From assembly GCF_000145255.1 (NCBI RefSeq), contig NC_014394.1:1922001-1986000 (forward strand): a DNA stretch of 64,000 nucleotides. The letters run 5' to 3'. The notes under the pieces were generated by a model, which saw only the letters and a program-made list of their open reading frames with translations, was not told the origin of the DNA and searched no databases. Made by a program: the position numbers and the translations under genes. Positions within the stretch are counted from its first letter, which is position 1. Each line of letters starts with the position of its first letter. This DNA is from Gallionella capsiferriformans ES-2. Lineage in GTDB: Bacteria; Pseudomonadota; Gammaproteobacteria; Burkholderiales; Gallionellaceae. This document shows, in pieces, positions 1 to 8,934 of this stretch.

Positions 1-2
1 CT

Positions 3-440
3 CATGGCTCATCGCTGGGGCTGGCGGTCAGCGTGCCGCTGTTCTCGGGGTTTACCCCCACCTACCGGATACGCGCGGCCGATGCGCAAGTCGAAAGCAA
101 AAAAGCGCAAATGGATCGTATTCGTTTGCAAATCGCACTCGATGTCTGGAACGCGTATCAAAATCTGGCCACAGCATCACAAAACAGGCGCTCCACTAGC
201 GATTTACTCAGCAGCGCCGAACAATCCGAACGCGTCGCCTCGGGGCGTTACAGGGCGGGTGCAGGTACTATGCTTGATTTACTTAATGCGCAAACCATAC
301 TGGCCAGCGCACGCCAGCAACGCATCCAGGCCGATCTGAACTGGAATATCAGCCGCGCCACACTCGCGCAGGCGATGGGCAGTCTGGATGCGCAATTATT
401 AACGTCCTTACCCGACGTCACAACATCCTTTAAGCCATGA
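3..440 (+). CDS. TolC-family outer-membrane efflux protein, C-terminal part only
   Basis: The frame is open from the first bases of the window, so the gene starts upstream; the 145 residues present are the C-terminal end. The long amphipathic helices with regular Gln/Ala/Asn spacing, the GRYRAGAGTMLDLLNAQ segment and the closing ARQQRIQADLNWNISRATL helix are typical of the second repeat of TolC/OEP-family channels. A GTG at 33 is an internal valine, not a start. The stop overlaps the start of the macA-like gene by 4 bases (ATGA), so the three parts of a tripartite pump (outer-membrane channel, adaptor, ABC transporter) are translationally coupled. The substrate cannot be told from sequence. 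Family assignment is firm; the exact channel name is not. Confidence 0.85.
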   Translation, partial: HGSSLGLAVSVPLFSGFTPTYRIRAADAQVESKKAQMDRIRLQIALDVWNAYQNLATASQNRRSTSDLLSSAEQSERVASGRYRAGAGTMLDLLNAQTILASARQQRIQADLNWNISRATLAQAMGSLDAQLLTSLPDVTTSFKP

Positions 441-1624
441 AAAAATTTCTGCTCTCCCCTCTCTCACTCCTGCTAATCAGCGCAGCGCTCGCGATCGCGG
501 GATGGTCAATCTACCGGCAATTTAATCAGACTACGCCCGAACAGCAATACCGGATGCAAGCGGTGGAACAGGGCGACATCAGCCAGACCGTTTCAGCCAA
601 TGGCACGATCAACCCGGTGACGCTGGTCAATGTTGGCACTCAGGTGTCGGGCACGGTAAAAAAACTGTACGTCGATTTTAATAATGCGGTTGAAAAGGGA
701 CAGGTGCTGCTCGAGTTAGATAATGCGTTACTCTCAGCCCAGCTCAAACAGGATATGGCAAACGTGGAAATTGCACGCGCATCGGTGGAATTGGCGAGCG
801 CAAATGAAGCGCGTACCCGCAGCCTGTTTAATCAGGAATACGCCTCCCGCCTTGAGCTCGACACAGCGATTCAGGCCAAAAAAGCAGCGCTGTCACAAAT
901 GAAACTCACTCAAGCCACCGTCGAAAAGGACCGCGCAAATCTGGCCTACTCGGTCATCCGCTCCCCCGTATCAGGCGTCGTCATCGACCGCTCGGTTGAT
1001 GTCGGTCAAACCGTTGCCGCCAGCTTACAGACACCGACTCTGTTCAAGATCGCACAGGATTTATCTAAGATGCAGATCAACAGCAGCTTTGCCGAAGCCG
1101 ATATCGGGAAAATCCGCGTCGGCCAAACCGTGCGCTTCACGGTGGATGCGTATCCGAACCGAAATTTTCAGGGGTCGGTGCGCCTGATACGCTTAAATCC
1201 CACCACCGTGCAAAACGTGGTCACTTACGACGTGGTCATCAACGTCGCCAATCCGGAACAGATTTTAATGCCCGGCATGACCGCCTACGTGAGCATCGCG
1301 GTGACTGAACGCCGCAATGTGCTGTTCGTGCCCAACGTCGCCCTGCGTTTCAAACCCGTTGAAAAATCAGGCGCAAACACAAAACCCCGCAGCGAGACGG
1401 CAAAGCCTAAAGAGGACAAGCGCGACGGATTTTCCGGACGATTGTATGTCATGAGAAACGGCCAGCTCCTCGCCGTGCCGGTTAAACTCGGCATCACCGA
1501 CAACCGCAACACCGAGATTCTGTCAGGCGACATCAAAGCGGGCGATCAGATTGTCACGGGCGATGCACAGGGCGGCAGCACGGCGCAAACAGGAACTCAA
1601 CCGATGCGCATGAGAATGTTCTGA
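437..1624 (+). CDS. macA: MacA-like periplasmic adaptor of an ABC efflux pump
   Basis: A 395-residue membrane-fusion protein. Residues 1-28 form an N-terminal membrane anchor or signal, followed by the barrel-sandwich half (GDISQTVSANGTI), a helical hairpin rich in Ala/Glu (about 105-160), the second half (SVIRSPVSGVVIDRSVDVGQTV) and a beta-barrel domain. It would bridge the inner-membrane MacB-type transporter and the TolC-like channel encoded just upstream. Residues about 304-331 form a charged Lys/Glu/Pro-rich insertion in the distal domain, which looks like a flexible loop. The gene overlaps its upstream neighbour by 4 bases and shares the A of its TGATG stop/start with the ATPase gene. 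The MacA name rests on context with a MacB-type transporter; drug, lipid or peptide substrates are all possible. Confidence 0.85.
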   Translation: MKKFLLSPLSLLLISAALAIAGWSIYRQFNQTTPEQQYRMQAVEQGDISQTVSANGTINPVTLVNVGTQVSGTVKKLYVDFNNAVEKGQVLLELDNALLSAQLKQDMANVEIARASVELASANEARTRSLFNQEYASRLELDTAIQAKKAALSQMKLTQATVEKDRANLAYSVIRSPVSGVVIDRSVDVGQTVAASLQTPTLFKIAQDLSKMQINSSFAEADIGKIRVGQTVRFTVDAYPNRNFQGSVRLIRLNPTTVQNVVTYDVVINVANPEQILMPGMTAYVSIAVTERRNVLFVPNVALRFKPVEKSGANTKPRSETAKPKEDKRDGFSGRLYVMRNGQLLAVPVKLGITDNRNTEILSGDIKAGDQIVTGDAQGGSTAQTGTQPMRMRMF

Positions 1625-2322
1625 TGAGCGAGGCTGTCATCCGCATTGTGGATTTGAGTAAATCCTATGCGACTTCCGCAGGCTTGTTTCCGGCCCTGAA
1701 AAATGTCAGCCTGACGATTAGCCGCGGTGAATTTGTCGCCATCATGGGTCCGTCAGGCTCCGGCAAATCGACCTTCATGAATATACTAGGGTGCCTTGAT
1801 GAGCCCACCGGTGGCCAGTATCAACTCAACAACCGCTCGGTCGCAGAACTCAGTCGCGACGAGCTGGCACTGCTGCGTAACCAAACCATAGGCTTCGTAT
1901 TTCAAGGGTTTAATTTGTTGCAGCGCATGACGCTGCTCGACAACGTCGCCCTGCCGCTGATCTACGCAGGTATCGAGCATGCAGAACGGTCGCAGCGCGC
2001 GCATGAATTGCTCACGCGCGTTGGACTGGCCGATAAAGCGAATTCACTGCCCAATCAGATTTCCGGCGGACAACAACAACGGGTTGCCATCGCACGCGCC
2101 CTGATCAACCGCCCGCGCCTGCTACTGGCGGATGAGCCGACCGGCAATCTGGACAGCCACACCAGCATCGAAATCATGGCGCTGTTCAGTGAATTGAATC
2201 TCGAAGGCATCACCATCGTGCTGGTTACCCACGAGGCCGACATCGCCAGCCACGCCAAACGCCAGGTGCGCTTTTACGACGGCAGCATCATCAGCGATCA
2301 AGCAACGGAGCATCAGTCATGA
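1624..2322 (+). CDS. MacB-type ABC transporter ATP-binding protein
   Basis: A 232-residue ATPase of the MacB/LolD class. The Walker A motif GPSGSGKST lies at residues 42-50, the signature SGGQQ at 148-152 and Walker B LLLADEP at 167-173, with a Q-loop in FVFQGFN and a switch His in LVTHEAD. The start overlaps the macA stop by one base (TGATG), and the stop overlaps the permease start by 4 bases, so the subunits are made together. Here ATPase and permease are separate polypeptides, unlike E. coli MacB, where they are fused. MacB-class ATPases drive mechanotransmission of substrate through the periplasmic adaptor rather than transport across the inner membrane. Confidence 0.9.
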   Translation: MSEAVIRIVDLSKSYATSAGLFPALKNVSLTISRGEFVAIMGPSGSGKSTFMNILGCLDEPTGGQYQLNNRSVAELSRDELALLRNQTIGFVFQGFNLLQRMTLLDNVALPLIYAGIEHAERSQRAHELLTRVGLADKANSLPNQISGGQQQRVAIARALINRPRLLLADEPTGNLDSHTSIEIMALFSELNLEGITIVLVTHEADIASHAKRQVRFYDGSIISDQATEHQS

Positions 2323-3539
2323 CACTAGCGATGCTGGGCGAAGCGTGGCGCGCAATGGGGGCGAACCGTATGCGCACGGTGCTGACCATGTTAGGGATGG
2401 TCATCGGGGTTGCGGCCGTCGTGCTGATGATGTCGATCGGACAGGGTGCGCAATATGCCATCAAACAATCGATTAGCGCGATGGGCAGCAATCTATTCAT
2501 TTTGCTCTCCGGCAGCACACAGGCCGGCGGCGTACGTACCGGCAGCGGCGGCGCGCTGACGTTGACGGTGAACGATGCGGCCGCCATTGCCGAATTGCCC
2601 GGCGTGCAGGCGGTCGCCCCGATCAATCCGGGCGATGCGCAGGTCGTTTACGGACCGGCCAACTGGAATACCGCCATTATCGGCACGACACCAGCCTACT
2701 TAGATGTGCGCGCCTGGCAGGTCGTCAGCGGTGCGGCGTTTACCGCCTCCGATGTGCGCTCGGCCACCCGTGTGGCGCTGATAGGCCAAACTGCCGCACA
2801 AAACCTGTTCGGCGATGACAATCCGCTCGGCAAAACCATCCGTATCAAGCAAAGTCCTTTTATCATTTTAGGGGTGTTAGCGAGCAAGGGTCAGGGCATG
2901 GATGGCCGCGATCAGGATGACACCATTATCATTCCGTTAACCACCGCGCAGCGTAACGTGTTCGGTATCCGCTTTCCCGGCACCGTGCGCATGATCATGG
3001 TGCAATCGACGGGGCTGGACGTGATGCCGGAAGTGGAAGCAGCCATGACAGGCCTGCTGCGTCAACGCCACCGCATCCGTGAAAATGCTGACAACGATTT
3101 TTCGCTGCGTAACCTCACTGCAGTCGCCAATTCAGCCGCAGAGAGCACCCGCATCATGTCGATGCTGTTGGGGGCGATCGCCTCGGTCTCGCTTCTGGTC
3201 GGCGGCATCGGCATCATGAACATCATGTTAGTCTCGGTCACAGAACGCACCCGCGAGATCGGCATCCGCATGGCGATCGGCGCGCGTGAACGCGACATTC
3301 TGCTGCAGTTTCTCCTCGAAGCCATCATCATTTCTGTGGCTGGCTGTCTGATTGGTCTGCTGTTGGGCGTTGGCGGTGCACTACTGACCGAGGCGCTGAC
3401 CGGAACGCTGGTGATTATCTCGGGAAATTCGGTGCTAGTCGCTTTTGGCGTGGCGGCGACCGTGGGAATTTTCTTCGGTTTTTATCCCGCCAGAAAAGCC
3501 GCCCGCATGGATCCGATCGAAGCATTGCGTTACCAATAG
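2319..3539 (+). CDS. MacB-type ABC transporter permease (FtsX-like)
   Basis: A 406-residue permease. One membrane helix at about residues 20-42 is followed by a periplasmic MacB-PCD-type domain of roughly 230 residues. The C-terminal FtsX-like block has three helices (about 280-305, 328-355, 365-388) and the conserved loop SVTERTREIGIRMAIGAR. The protein ends with ARMDPIEALRYQ, the usual terminus of MacB/LolE-like permeases. It is the last gene of the four-gene efflux operon and overlaps the ATPase gene by 4 bases. A separate small gene follows after 36 bases. Confidence 0.9.
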   Translation: MTLAMLGEAWRAMGANRMRTVLTMLGMVIGVAAVVLMMSIGQGAQYAIKQSISAMGSNLFILLSGSTQAGGVRTGSGGALTLTVNDAAAIAELPGVQAVAPINPGDAQVVYGPANWNTAIIGTTPAYLDVRAWQVVSGAAFTASDVRSATRVALIGQTAAQNLFGDDNPLGKTIRIKQSPFIILGVLASKGQGMDGRDQDDTIIIPLTTAQRNVFGIRFPGTVRMIMVQSTGLDVMPEVEAAMTGLLRQRHRIRENADNDFSLRNLTAVANSAAESTRIMSMLLGAIASVSLLVGGIGIMNIMLVSVTERTREIGIRMAIGARERDILLQFLLEAIIISVAGCLIGLLLGVGGALLTEALTGTLVIISGNSVLVAFGVAATVGIFFGFYPARKAARMDPIEALRYQ

Positions 3540-3575
3540 GTGCGCCTGAGTCGAATTTTTAACGGCTAAAACCCC

Positions 3576-3887
3576 ATGGACATCTTCGCTGCACTGCTCA
3601 TCTTCGCCCTTGTTGCCTGGTACTGGTTCGACAGTATGGGCGCACTGGACGCGGCCAGAAACTATGGCAGACAAGTCTGTCAGGATGCCAACCTGCAGTT
3701 TCTCGACGATACGGTCGAGAATATCAAAATCCGGATTGCACGTGACAAACAGGGCCGACGCGTAATACGCCGTACCTACCAGTTTGAATTTAGCGAAACC
3801 GGCAACAGCCGACTGGAAGGACAATTAATCCTGAGTGGAACCACGTTAGAATCGGTCACGCTAGATCCTTACCGGATTGAACCATAG
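3576..3887 (+). CDS. DUF3301-type small membrane-anchored protein
   Basis: A 103-residue protein with one N-terminal membrane helix (about residues 4-20, ending in WYWFDSMGALDAAR) and a short soluble domain. The soluble part has a Cys (QVCQ) and a basic RRVIRRTYQFEFS strand. The pattern matches the DUF3301 family, widespread in beta- and gammaproteobacteria and without a known function. It follows the efflux permease closely, so it may be co-transcribed, and is followed by a strong hairpin terminator. The family call is from memory of its N-terminal WYW...A..YGR pattern. Confidence 0.75.
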   Translation: MDIFAALLIFALVAWYWFDSMGALDAARNYGRQVCQDANLQFLDDTVENIKIRIARDKQGRRVIRRTYQFEFSETGNSRLEGQLILSGTTLESVTLDPYRIEP

Positions 3888-3924
3888 ACAAAACAGTCTC
3901 TTGGCATTTTTAACCCCGTAAATA

Positions 3925-3958
3925 AAAACCCCCTCAAGCTTGGGCCTGAGGGGGTTTT
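3925..3958. terminator. Bidirectional Rho-independent terminator
   Basis: A perfect 12-bp stem AAAACCCCCTCA / TGAGGGGGTTTT (3925-3936 and 3947-3958) with a 10-base loop. The T-run follows the stem on both strands, so it can end transcription of the efflux operon (plus) and of the cytochrome gene (minus), which converge here. Confidence 0.9.
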
Positions 3959-3974
3959 CAACAACAACGTCGAA

Positions 3975-4379
3975 TTACTTGAATGTCAGCACATAAGCAA
4001 TGAAATTGCCTTTGTCTTTGGCAGAGCAATCTTTACCGTAAACTTGTTTGCAATGCTTAGTGAAACCCTTAGCAGATTCGTTCAGGTCAGAAAAACGTTT
4101 TGGATTCGCAGAAGGCGCCATAGGCTGAATTTCTTTGCCGGATTCATTGTGCTTGCCCTTGTTTGCAGGATTATCTGTGTGGCAAGTTGAACAGGCCAAA
4201 TCTTTACCCTTAACCATTTGCTTGCGAGTATAGAATTCTTTACCGTCATCAGCCGACAGAGTCGACTTTGCAAACAAAGAATATTGCGTGGCAGCTTGCT
4301 CGGCAGTCGTAACATCTGCTTGTGCAGAAAAACTGATCAAACCAAAAATTGCGAGCAACAAGTATGATGCTTTTTTCAT
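3975..4379 (-). CDS. Periplasmic c-type cytochrome, DUF1924/SHP-like
   Basis: A 134-residue precursor. Residues 1-21 are a signal peptide with likely cleavage at SAQA-D. One haem motif CSTCH lies at 63-67, and the C-terminal half carries two further cysteines (HCKQVYGKDC) and ends GNFIAYVLTFK. The layout matches the DUF1924 family related to the sphaeroides haem protein, a high-spin or ligand-switching monohaem cytochrome. A GGGAGGG ribosome-binding site sits 8 bases before the ATG. It lies just downstream of the ccm operon but is separated from it by a terminator and its own 5' region, so it is probably transcribed separately. The electron partner is unknown. The region 4380-4583 upstream has no gene and must hold its promoter. 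Confidence 0.85.
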   Translation of the reverse strand: MKKASYLLLAIFGLISFSAQADVTTAEQAATQYSLFAKSTLSADDGKEFYTRKQMVKGKDLACSTCHTDNPANKGKHNESGKEIQPMAPSANPKRFSDLNESAKGFTKHCKQVYGKDCSAKDKGNFIAYVLTFK

Positions 4380-4584
4380 CTGTGAATCCCTCCCATGGGT
4401 TTAAGTTTGTACAACAGGCTGTATTCTCCAGCACCCAACCACACGCTGTCAATAACTATATGCAACGTAGGTTATTGTCTCGTGCACGGCTGACATTTAG
4501 GTACTTTACACCCCGTCATACCCCTTAAATGGGCGCGATCACGGATTGAGGCGACCACACAAATTCGTGTAAAACCTACGCCCG

Positions 4585-4619
4585 TAAAAAAGCGGCACCC
4601 CAAATATAAAGGATGCCGC
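4585..4619 (-). terminator. Rho-independent terminator of the ccm operon
   Basis: On the minus strand, the stem GCGGCATCC / GGGTGCCGC (one mismatch, 4611-4619 with 4592-4600) is followed by a run of six T. It lies 18 bases after the ccmI stop. Confidence 0.85.
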
Positions 4620-4636
4620 CCTTAAATGCACCAGTA

Positions 4637-5896
4637 CTATTTCACTGTACTGTCAATCGTGATATTTAAACCCTTAGTGCCAGGCTTAACGACACCGGCG
4701 GACCCTTCCAGATCGCCAGTTTGCGCCATCGGCGTGCCCGATTTTGACACCCGTGCCAGCACCACGACCTTGTCGAAACCCGAGAGTTTCAATTGCGGCT
4801 GCATCGCCATGCTGTCGTCGAGTGTAAACTCCATCGGCAAATCTTTAACCTGCTTGCGTATCACCGCGAGCGGCATTTTAGGGCCTTCGGCTGCACGCGC
4901 CAGGATGAAGACAACATCGGTAGGTGACGCTTTAGCCAGCAAAGCTGGACTCAAAGTGACGCGCCCGGTAATTGCAACAGCCGGGTTGGCCGCCACTTTT
5001 TCAGGTGCATTAGCCGCCGGCAATTTAGCCAGCATCTCCTTGCCCCCCTTTTGCTGAGACAGATATTCGCGCGCCTGATTAATCCCGTCATGGATCATCT
5101 GGATTTGCGGATAGTCCGGCGGCAACAGAGTGACCAGCTTCTGCCAGTGCGTGATCGCCGACACATAATCACCGCGTTCCATATCGGATGAGCCCGCCAG
5201 CGCCAACGCGGTAGTATTTTCCGGATCGAGTTGCAGTGCCTTGCTGATGAATTTGGTCGGCTCGCCCAGCAGCGACTGATTGTTGTTCATCGCCATCGCA
5301 TCAGCATAATTTGTCCAAAGTTGCGACTCATTCGGCACCAGTTTGACTAACTCGCCGTAGGCACGAACGGCATCCGCATAGCGCTGCAGTTCGGTGTAGG
5401 AGCGCGCAAGCATCAGCCAGCCATCTGGATTTTCCGGCAGTTTCACAAGCTTCGCCTCCAACTCCTGCAAAGCCGCTTCAGAGCGTAAAACCCCAAACCC
5501 TTCCGCGCCTTCGCCTTGTATCTGCTGCGGCTGCATGGCCTTCAAACTACCTATTTGCAGATAGAGCAAGACACTGCCAAGCGGAATCAGCAACGCCAGC
5601 ACAATCGCCAGCAACCGTGCCGGATTGCGAACCACCGCCTGCGGCACCGCGGTCGTTTTAACTTCTTCTATCAAACGCGCCTGCAATTCGCGACGCCCCT
5701 GCTCGAAGGACGCCTGCGTGAGTAAGCTGTTATTGAGATCAGCCTGAAGCTCATCGGCCTGATCGCGCAGGATTTCCAAATTAGCTGCATCACGCAGCAC
5801 ATCATTGTTCGCTGCGTGCTTGCGCCACAGCGGCCAGATGACAAAAGGCAGCGCCACGAGCAGCAGCGCTGCACAGATTATCCAGAATAGGGTCAT
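4637..5896 (-). CDS. ccmI: Cytochrome c maturation protein CcmI (CycH)
   Basis: A 419-residue membrane protein and last gene of the ccm operon. It starts with a membrane helix (about 3-22) and has a second near residue 92-112 (LLAIVLALLIPLGSVLLYL), the two-helix CcmI-1 module. TPR-like repeats follow (WLMLARSYTELQRYADAVRAY, WTNYADAMAMNNN and so on, about 160-270), then a C-terminal domain of roughly 120 residues. CcmI holds apocytochrome c for the CcmF/H ligase: the TPR part binds the C-terminal helix of the substrate. Its start overlaps the ccmH stop by 4 bases. Confidence 0.93.
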   Translation of the reverse strand: MTLFWIICAALLLVALPFVIWPLWRKHAANNDVLRDAANLEILRDQADELQADLNNSLLTQASFEQGRRELQARLIEEVKTTAVPQAVVRNPARLLAIVLALLIPLGSVLLYLQIGSLKAMQPQQIQGEGAEGFGVLRSEAALQELEAKLVKLPENPDGWLMLARSYTELQRYADAVRAYGELVKLVPNESQLWTNYADAMAMNNNQSLLGEPTKFISKALQLDPENTTALALAGSSDMERGDYVSAITHWQKLVTLLPPDYPQIQMIHDGINQAREYLSQQKGGKEMLAKLPAANAPEKVAANPAVAITGRVTLSPALLAKASPTDVVFILARAAEGPKMPLAVIRKQVKDLPMEFTLDDSMAMQPQLKLSGFDKVVVLARVSKSGTPMAQTGDLEGSAGVVKPGTKGLNITIDSTVK

Positions 5897-6387
5897 GCGT
5901 GTGTATCCTTGTGTGGTTCAGGTGCATCATTCAAATCGGGATCATTGAGTAAGGCGCAGGCGCGCAGTTGTTCCTGTGCAGACAGTTCAACGTCAACGAC
6001 CTGTCCTTTGCGACGTCTCAACTGATAAAACAATCCCGCCCCGCCCAACAGCAGCAAGATGAACGGCGCCGACCACAATGGCATGGTTTCCTTATCGACC
6101 GGCGGATCAAACAACACCGACTTGCCGAAGCGCTCAACAAGCAGATCGAGTATTTCCTGATCGGTGGCCCCGGCCTGCATTTTCTCGCGCATGATTTGAC
6201 GCACATCTTTCGACCAGTCCGAATGCGAATTGGACACCGGCTCACTCTGACACACCAGACAGCGCACTTTTTCAGCCAGCAGCATCATGCGGCGCTCCAT
6301 CACAGGATCATCTGCGATGTCCTTTGCAACGCCGGCAAATGACATCGCCGGCAATAGGCAAAACAGCAAAATTGAAAGGTATCTCAT
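5893..6387 (-). CDS. ccmH: Cytochrome c maturation protein CcmH (CcmL), apocytochrome thioredoxin-like reductant
   Basis: A 164-residue protein with a signal peptide (1-19), the redox motif VRCLVCQ with Cys43 and Cys46, and one C-terminal membrane helix (LWSAPFILLLLGGAGLFY). This is the short CcmH type; the TPR part is carried separately by ccmI. It helps keep the CxxCH cysteines of apocytochromes reduced for haem ligation by CcmF. It overlaps both neighbours by 4 bases. Confidence 0.95.
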   Translation of the reverse strand: MRYLSILLFCLLPAMSFAGVAKDIADDPVMERRMMLLAEKVRCLVCQSEPVSNSHSDWSKDVRQIMREKMQAGATDQEILDLLVERFGKSVLFDPPVDKETMPLWSAPFILLLLGGAGLFYQLRRRKGQVVDVELSAQEQLRACALLNDPDLNDAPEPHKDTHA

Positions 6388-6911
6388 TTGGCTTGTAACT
6401 CCGCGACCTTCGGCAAAATTGTATCGCGCAAATTCTGTGCAGTCAGCGCGCCGATCAACTTGTAGGCAATCATTCCTTGCTTGTCGATCACATAGGTTTC
6501 CGGTACGCCATATACGCCGTAATCGAAGCCAACTTTGCCATCAAGATCCGCGATCACCAGAGAATACGGGTCACCCGCGCGCTTTAATGTCATTTCACCG
6601 TCGACAGCCTTATCCTTGTAATCCAGCCCCACGATAGGCACGATATTCTGACGGGACAATTCCATCAAAATAGGATGCTCGTCCTTGCAGGCACCACACC
6701 AGGAAGCCCAGACATTGAGCAGCCAGACTTTGCCTTTCATCTCTTCAGGTGAAAACTTTTTTTCCGGCTCATGCAATAGTGGCAATACAAAAGCAGGCGC
6801 AGCTTTCCCGACCAGCGGCGAAGGTACTTCGCGCGTATCGCGCCCTAGGCCCTTATATAAGAACACCGACAAGACCAGAAAAATCACAAACGGTAAAATG
6901 AAACGCATCAT
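6384..6911 (-). CDS. ccmG: Cytochrome c maturation thiol-disulfide oxidoreductase CcmG/DsbE
   Basis: A 175-residue thioredoxin-fold protein anchored by an N-terminal helix (4-20). The active site is WCGAC with Cys72 and Cys75 in the context LLNVWASWCGAC, and the cis-Pro region is GVYGVPETYVID. CcmG passes reductant from DsbD/CcdA to CcmH or to apocytochrome c in the periplasm. Start and stop overlap ccmF and ccmH by 4 bases each. Confidence 0.95.
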   Translation of the reverse strand: MMRFILPFVIFLVLSVFLYKGLGRDTREVPSPLVGKAAPAFVLPLLHEPEKKFSPEEMKGKVWLLNVWASWCGACKDEHPILMELSRQNIVPIVGLDYKDKAVDGEMTLKRAGDPYSLVIADLDGKVGFDYGVYGVPETYVIDKQGMIAYKLIGALTAQNLRDTILPKVAELQAK

Positions 6912-8917
6912 GATGCGACTCCTTGATCAATTGCGGAAGACCGTGCAATTTTCCCCGCCTTCTTGTGGATGCGATAACGACGATCAGACACGGCCAGCAT
7001 ACCGCCCAGCGCCATCAACAGCGTGCCAGCCCATATCCAGTCGATAAATGGTTTGATATAAACGCGCACCGCCCACGCACCTTCCGATTCCGGAATAGGC
7101 TCGCCCAGCGACACATACAGATCGCGGAACACGCCGGTCTGAATCGCAGCTTCCGTCAGCGGCATACCGGAGACATTGTACTGACGTTTTTCAGGGGTCA
7201 ATTCACCGACAATTTTGCCGTCATGACTGACCGTGACATGGCCGACACCGGCAACATAATTAGGCCCCTCAGTCTCAGTCACGCCGTTGAAACGGAACTC
7301 ATAGCCACCCGCCATCACGGTGTCGCCGACATTCATGCGCACATCGCGTTCGGTTTCATACCCCTTCACCAGCGTTACGCCGATGATAAACAACGCCACA
7401 CCCAAATGCGCCAGTTGCATACCGTAATAGCTCATGCTTTGCTTGCGCACCCGCGCCATGAATGCGCCCTGCCCTGATAAGCGCTGGCGCAAGCCGACGA
7501 ACAGGGTCGCGATAATCCAGAACGCCATCAACAGCCCCAACACGATCATCGGCGACCATTTGTTCGATTCCAGCGACAAAAAACGACCCATCAAGAGTGG
7601 CAGCAGCAAGGCCAATACCAGCGAACTGGCAAACGCCCATTTCACACGCTGCGCTAGATCAGGCACGGCCATTTTTTTCCAGCGCGCCAGTGGCCCTAAG
7701 CCCATCATGAACACCATCGGCATCATCAGCGGCACGAAAACGGCTTCGAAGTACGGCGGACCGACCGAGAGTTTTCCGTAACCTAAGGCATCCATGAACA
7801 GAGGATACAACGTACCGATAAAGACGGAAGCCGAGGCAACCGACAGCAACACGTTATTTGACAGCAGCAAGGACTCGCGCGACAGCATATCGAACTTGCC
7901 GCCCAAACCGACCTTAGGTGCACGCCAGGCGAACAACAGCAAGGAAGCACCGATCACCAGCACTAGAAAACTCAAAATAAAGATACCACGCTTAGGGTCG
8001 GCGGCGAACGAGTGTACCGAGGTCAACACACCGGAGCGCACGAGGAAGGTACCCAACAGGCTAAACGAAAACGCCGCGATCGCCAGCAACACCGTCCAGC
8101 TTTTGAATGCGCCGCGCTTTTCAGTTACGGCCAGCGAATGAATCAGGGCCGTGCCTAGCAACCATGGCATGAACGAGGCGTTCTCGACCGGATCCCAGAA
8201 CCACCAGCCGCCCCAGCCCAATTCGTAATAGGCCCAGCCGCTGCCCAGCGCAATGCCGATGGTCATAAACACCCACGCCACCGTCGTCCAAGGACGCGAC
8301 CAGCGCGCCCAGGTTGCATCAAGCTTTCCACCTAGCAAGGCTGAGATCGCAAAAGCATACGCCACGGAGAACCCGACATAGCCCATATAGAGCATCGGCG
8401 GATGAATTACCAGCCCCGGATCTTGCAACAGAGGGTTCAGATCGCGACCATCGGCAGCCGCCGGCAACAGGCGATCGAACGGACTGCTGGTGAACAACAT
8501 GAACATCAGGAATCCGACCGAAATCAATCCCATCACGCCCAACACACGTGCGACCATCTCTTCAGGCAAATGACGGCTAAACATCGCAACCGCAGCGGTC
8601 CAAACCGATAGCAGCAAGGCCCACAGCAAGAGCGAGCCCTCATGCCCGCCCCAGATCGCCGCAAAACGATATTGCCCGGGCAATTGAGAGTTCGAATGTT
8701 GCGCGACATACAAGACAGAGAAATCGTTGCCCAAAAAGGCATAGGCTAGCGTGGCAAACGCAAGTCCGATAAAAAGCAACTGCCCGTAAGCCAAAGGTCG
8801 CGCAACCCCCATCAAGACAGGATTGTTGCGCGCAGCGCCCACTATGGGCAGCACACCTAAGACGATCGCCAGACACAGCGCGACAATGAGAGAAAAATGA
8901 CCTAGTTCTGGAATCAT
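6908..8917 (-). CDS. ccmF: Haem lyase subunit CcmF
   Basis: A 669-residue polytopic protein of the usual CcmF length. It has the tryptophan-rich WWD haem-handling domain GWGGWWFWDPVENASF in the first half, conserved His residues in periplasmic loops, and about 15 hydrophobic segments. CcmF takes haem from holo-CcmE and attaches it to the CxxCH motif of apocytochrome c together with CcmH/CcmI. It starts 17 bases after ccmE and overlaps ccmG by 4 bases. Confidence 0.96.
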   Translation of the reverse strand: MIPELGHFSLIVALCLAIVLGVLPIVGAARNNPVLMGVARPLAYGQLLFIGLAFATLAYAFLGNDFSVLYVAQHSNSQLPGQYRFAAIWGGHEGSLLLWALLLSVWTAAVAMFSRHLPEEMVARVLGVMGLISVGFLMFMLFTSSPFDRLLPAAADGRDLNPLLQDPGLVIHPPMLYMGYVGFSVAYAFAISALLGGKLDATWARWSRPWTTVAWVFMTIGIALGSGWAYYELGWGGWWFWDPVENASFMPWLLGTALIHSLAVTEKRGAFKSWTVLLAIAAFSFSLLGTFLVRSGVLTSVHSFAADPKRGIFILSFLVLVIGASLLLFAWRAPKVGLGGKFDMLSRESLLLSNNVLLSVASASVFIGTLYPLFMDALGYGKLSVGPPYFEAVFVPLMMPMVFMMGLGPLARWKKMAVPDLAQRVKWAFASSLVLALLLPLLMGRFLSLESNKWSPMIVLGLLMAFWIIATLFVGLRQRLSGQGAFMARVRKQSMSYYGMQLAHLGVALFIIGVTLVKGYETERDVRMNVGDTVMAGGYEFRFNGVTETEGPNYVAGVGHVTVSHDGKIVGELTPEKRQYNVSGMPLTEAAIQTGVFRDLYVSLGEPIPESEGAWAVRVYIKPFIDWIWAGTLLMALGGMLAVSDRRYRIHKKAGKIARSSAIDQGVAS

Positions 8918-8934
8918 GTACGATCTTTCAACAA

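Noticed and set aside
4626..5057. 143-codon plus-strand ORF
   Set aside because: Antisense to ccmI and starts inside the ccm terminator; no protein family seen.
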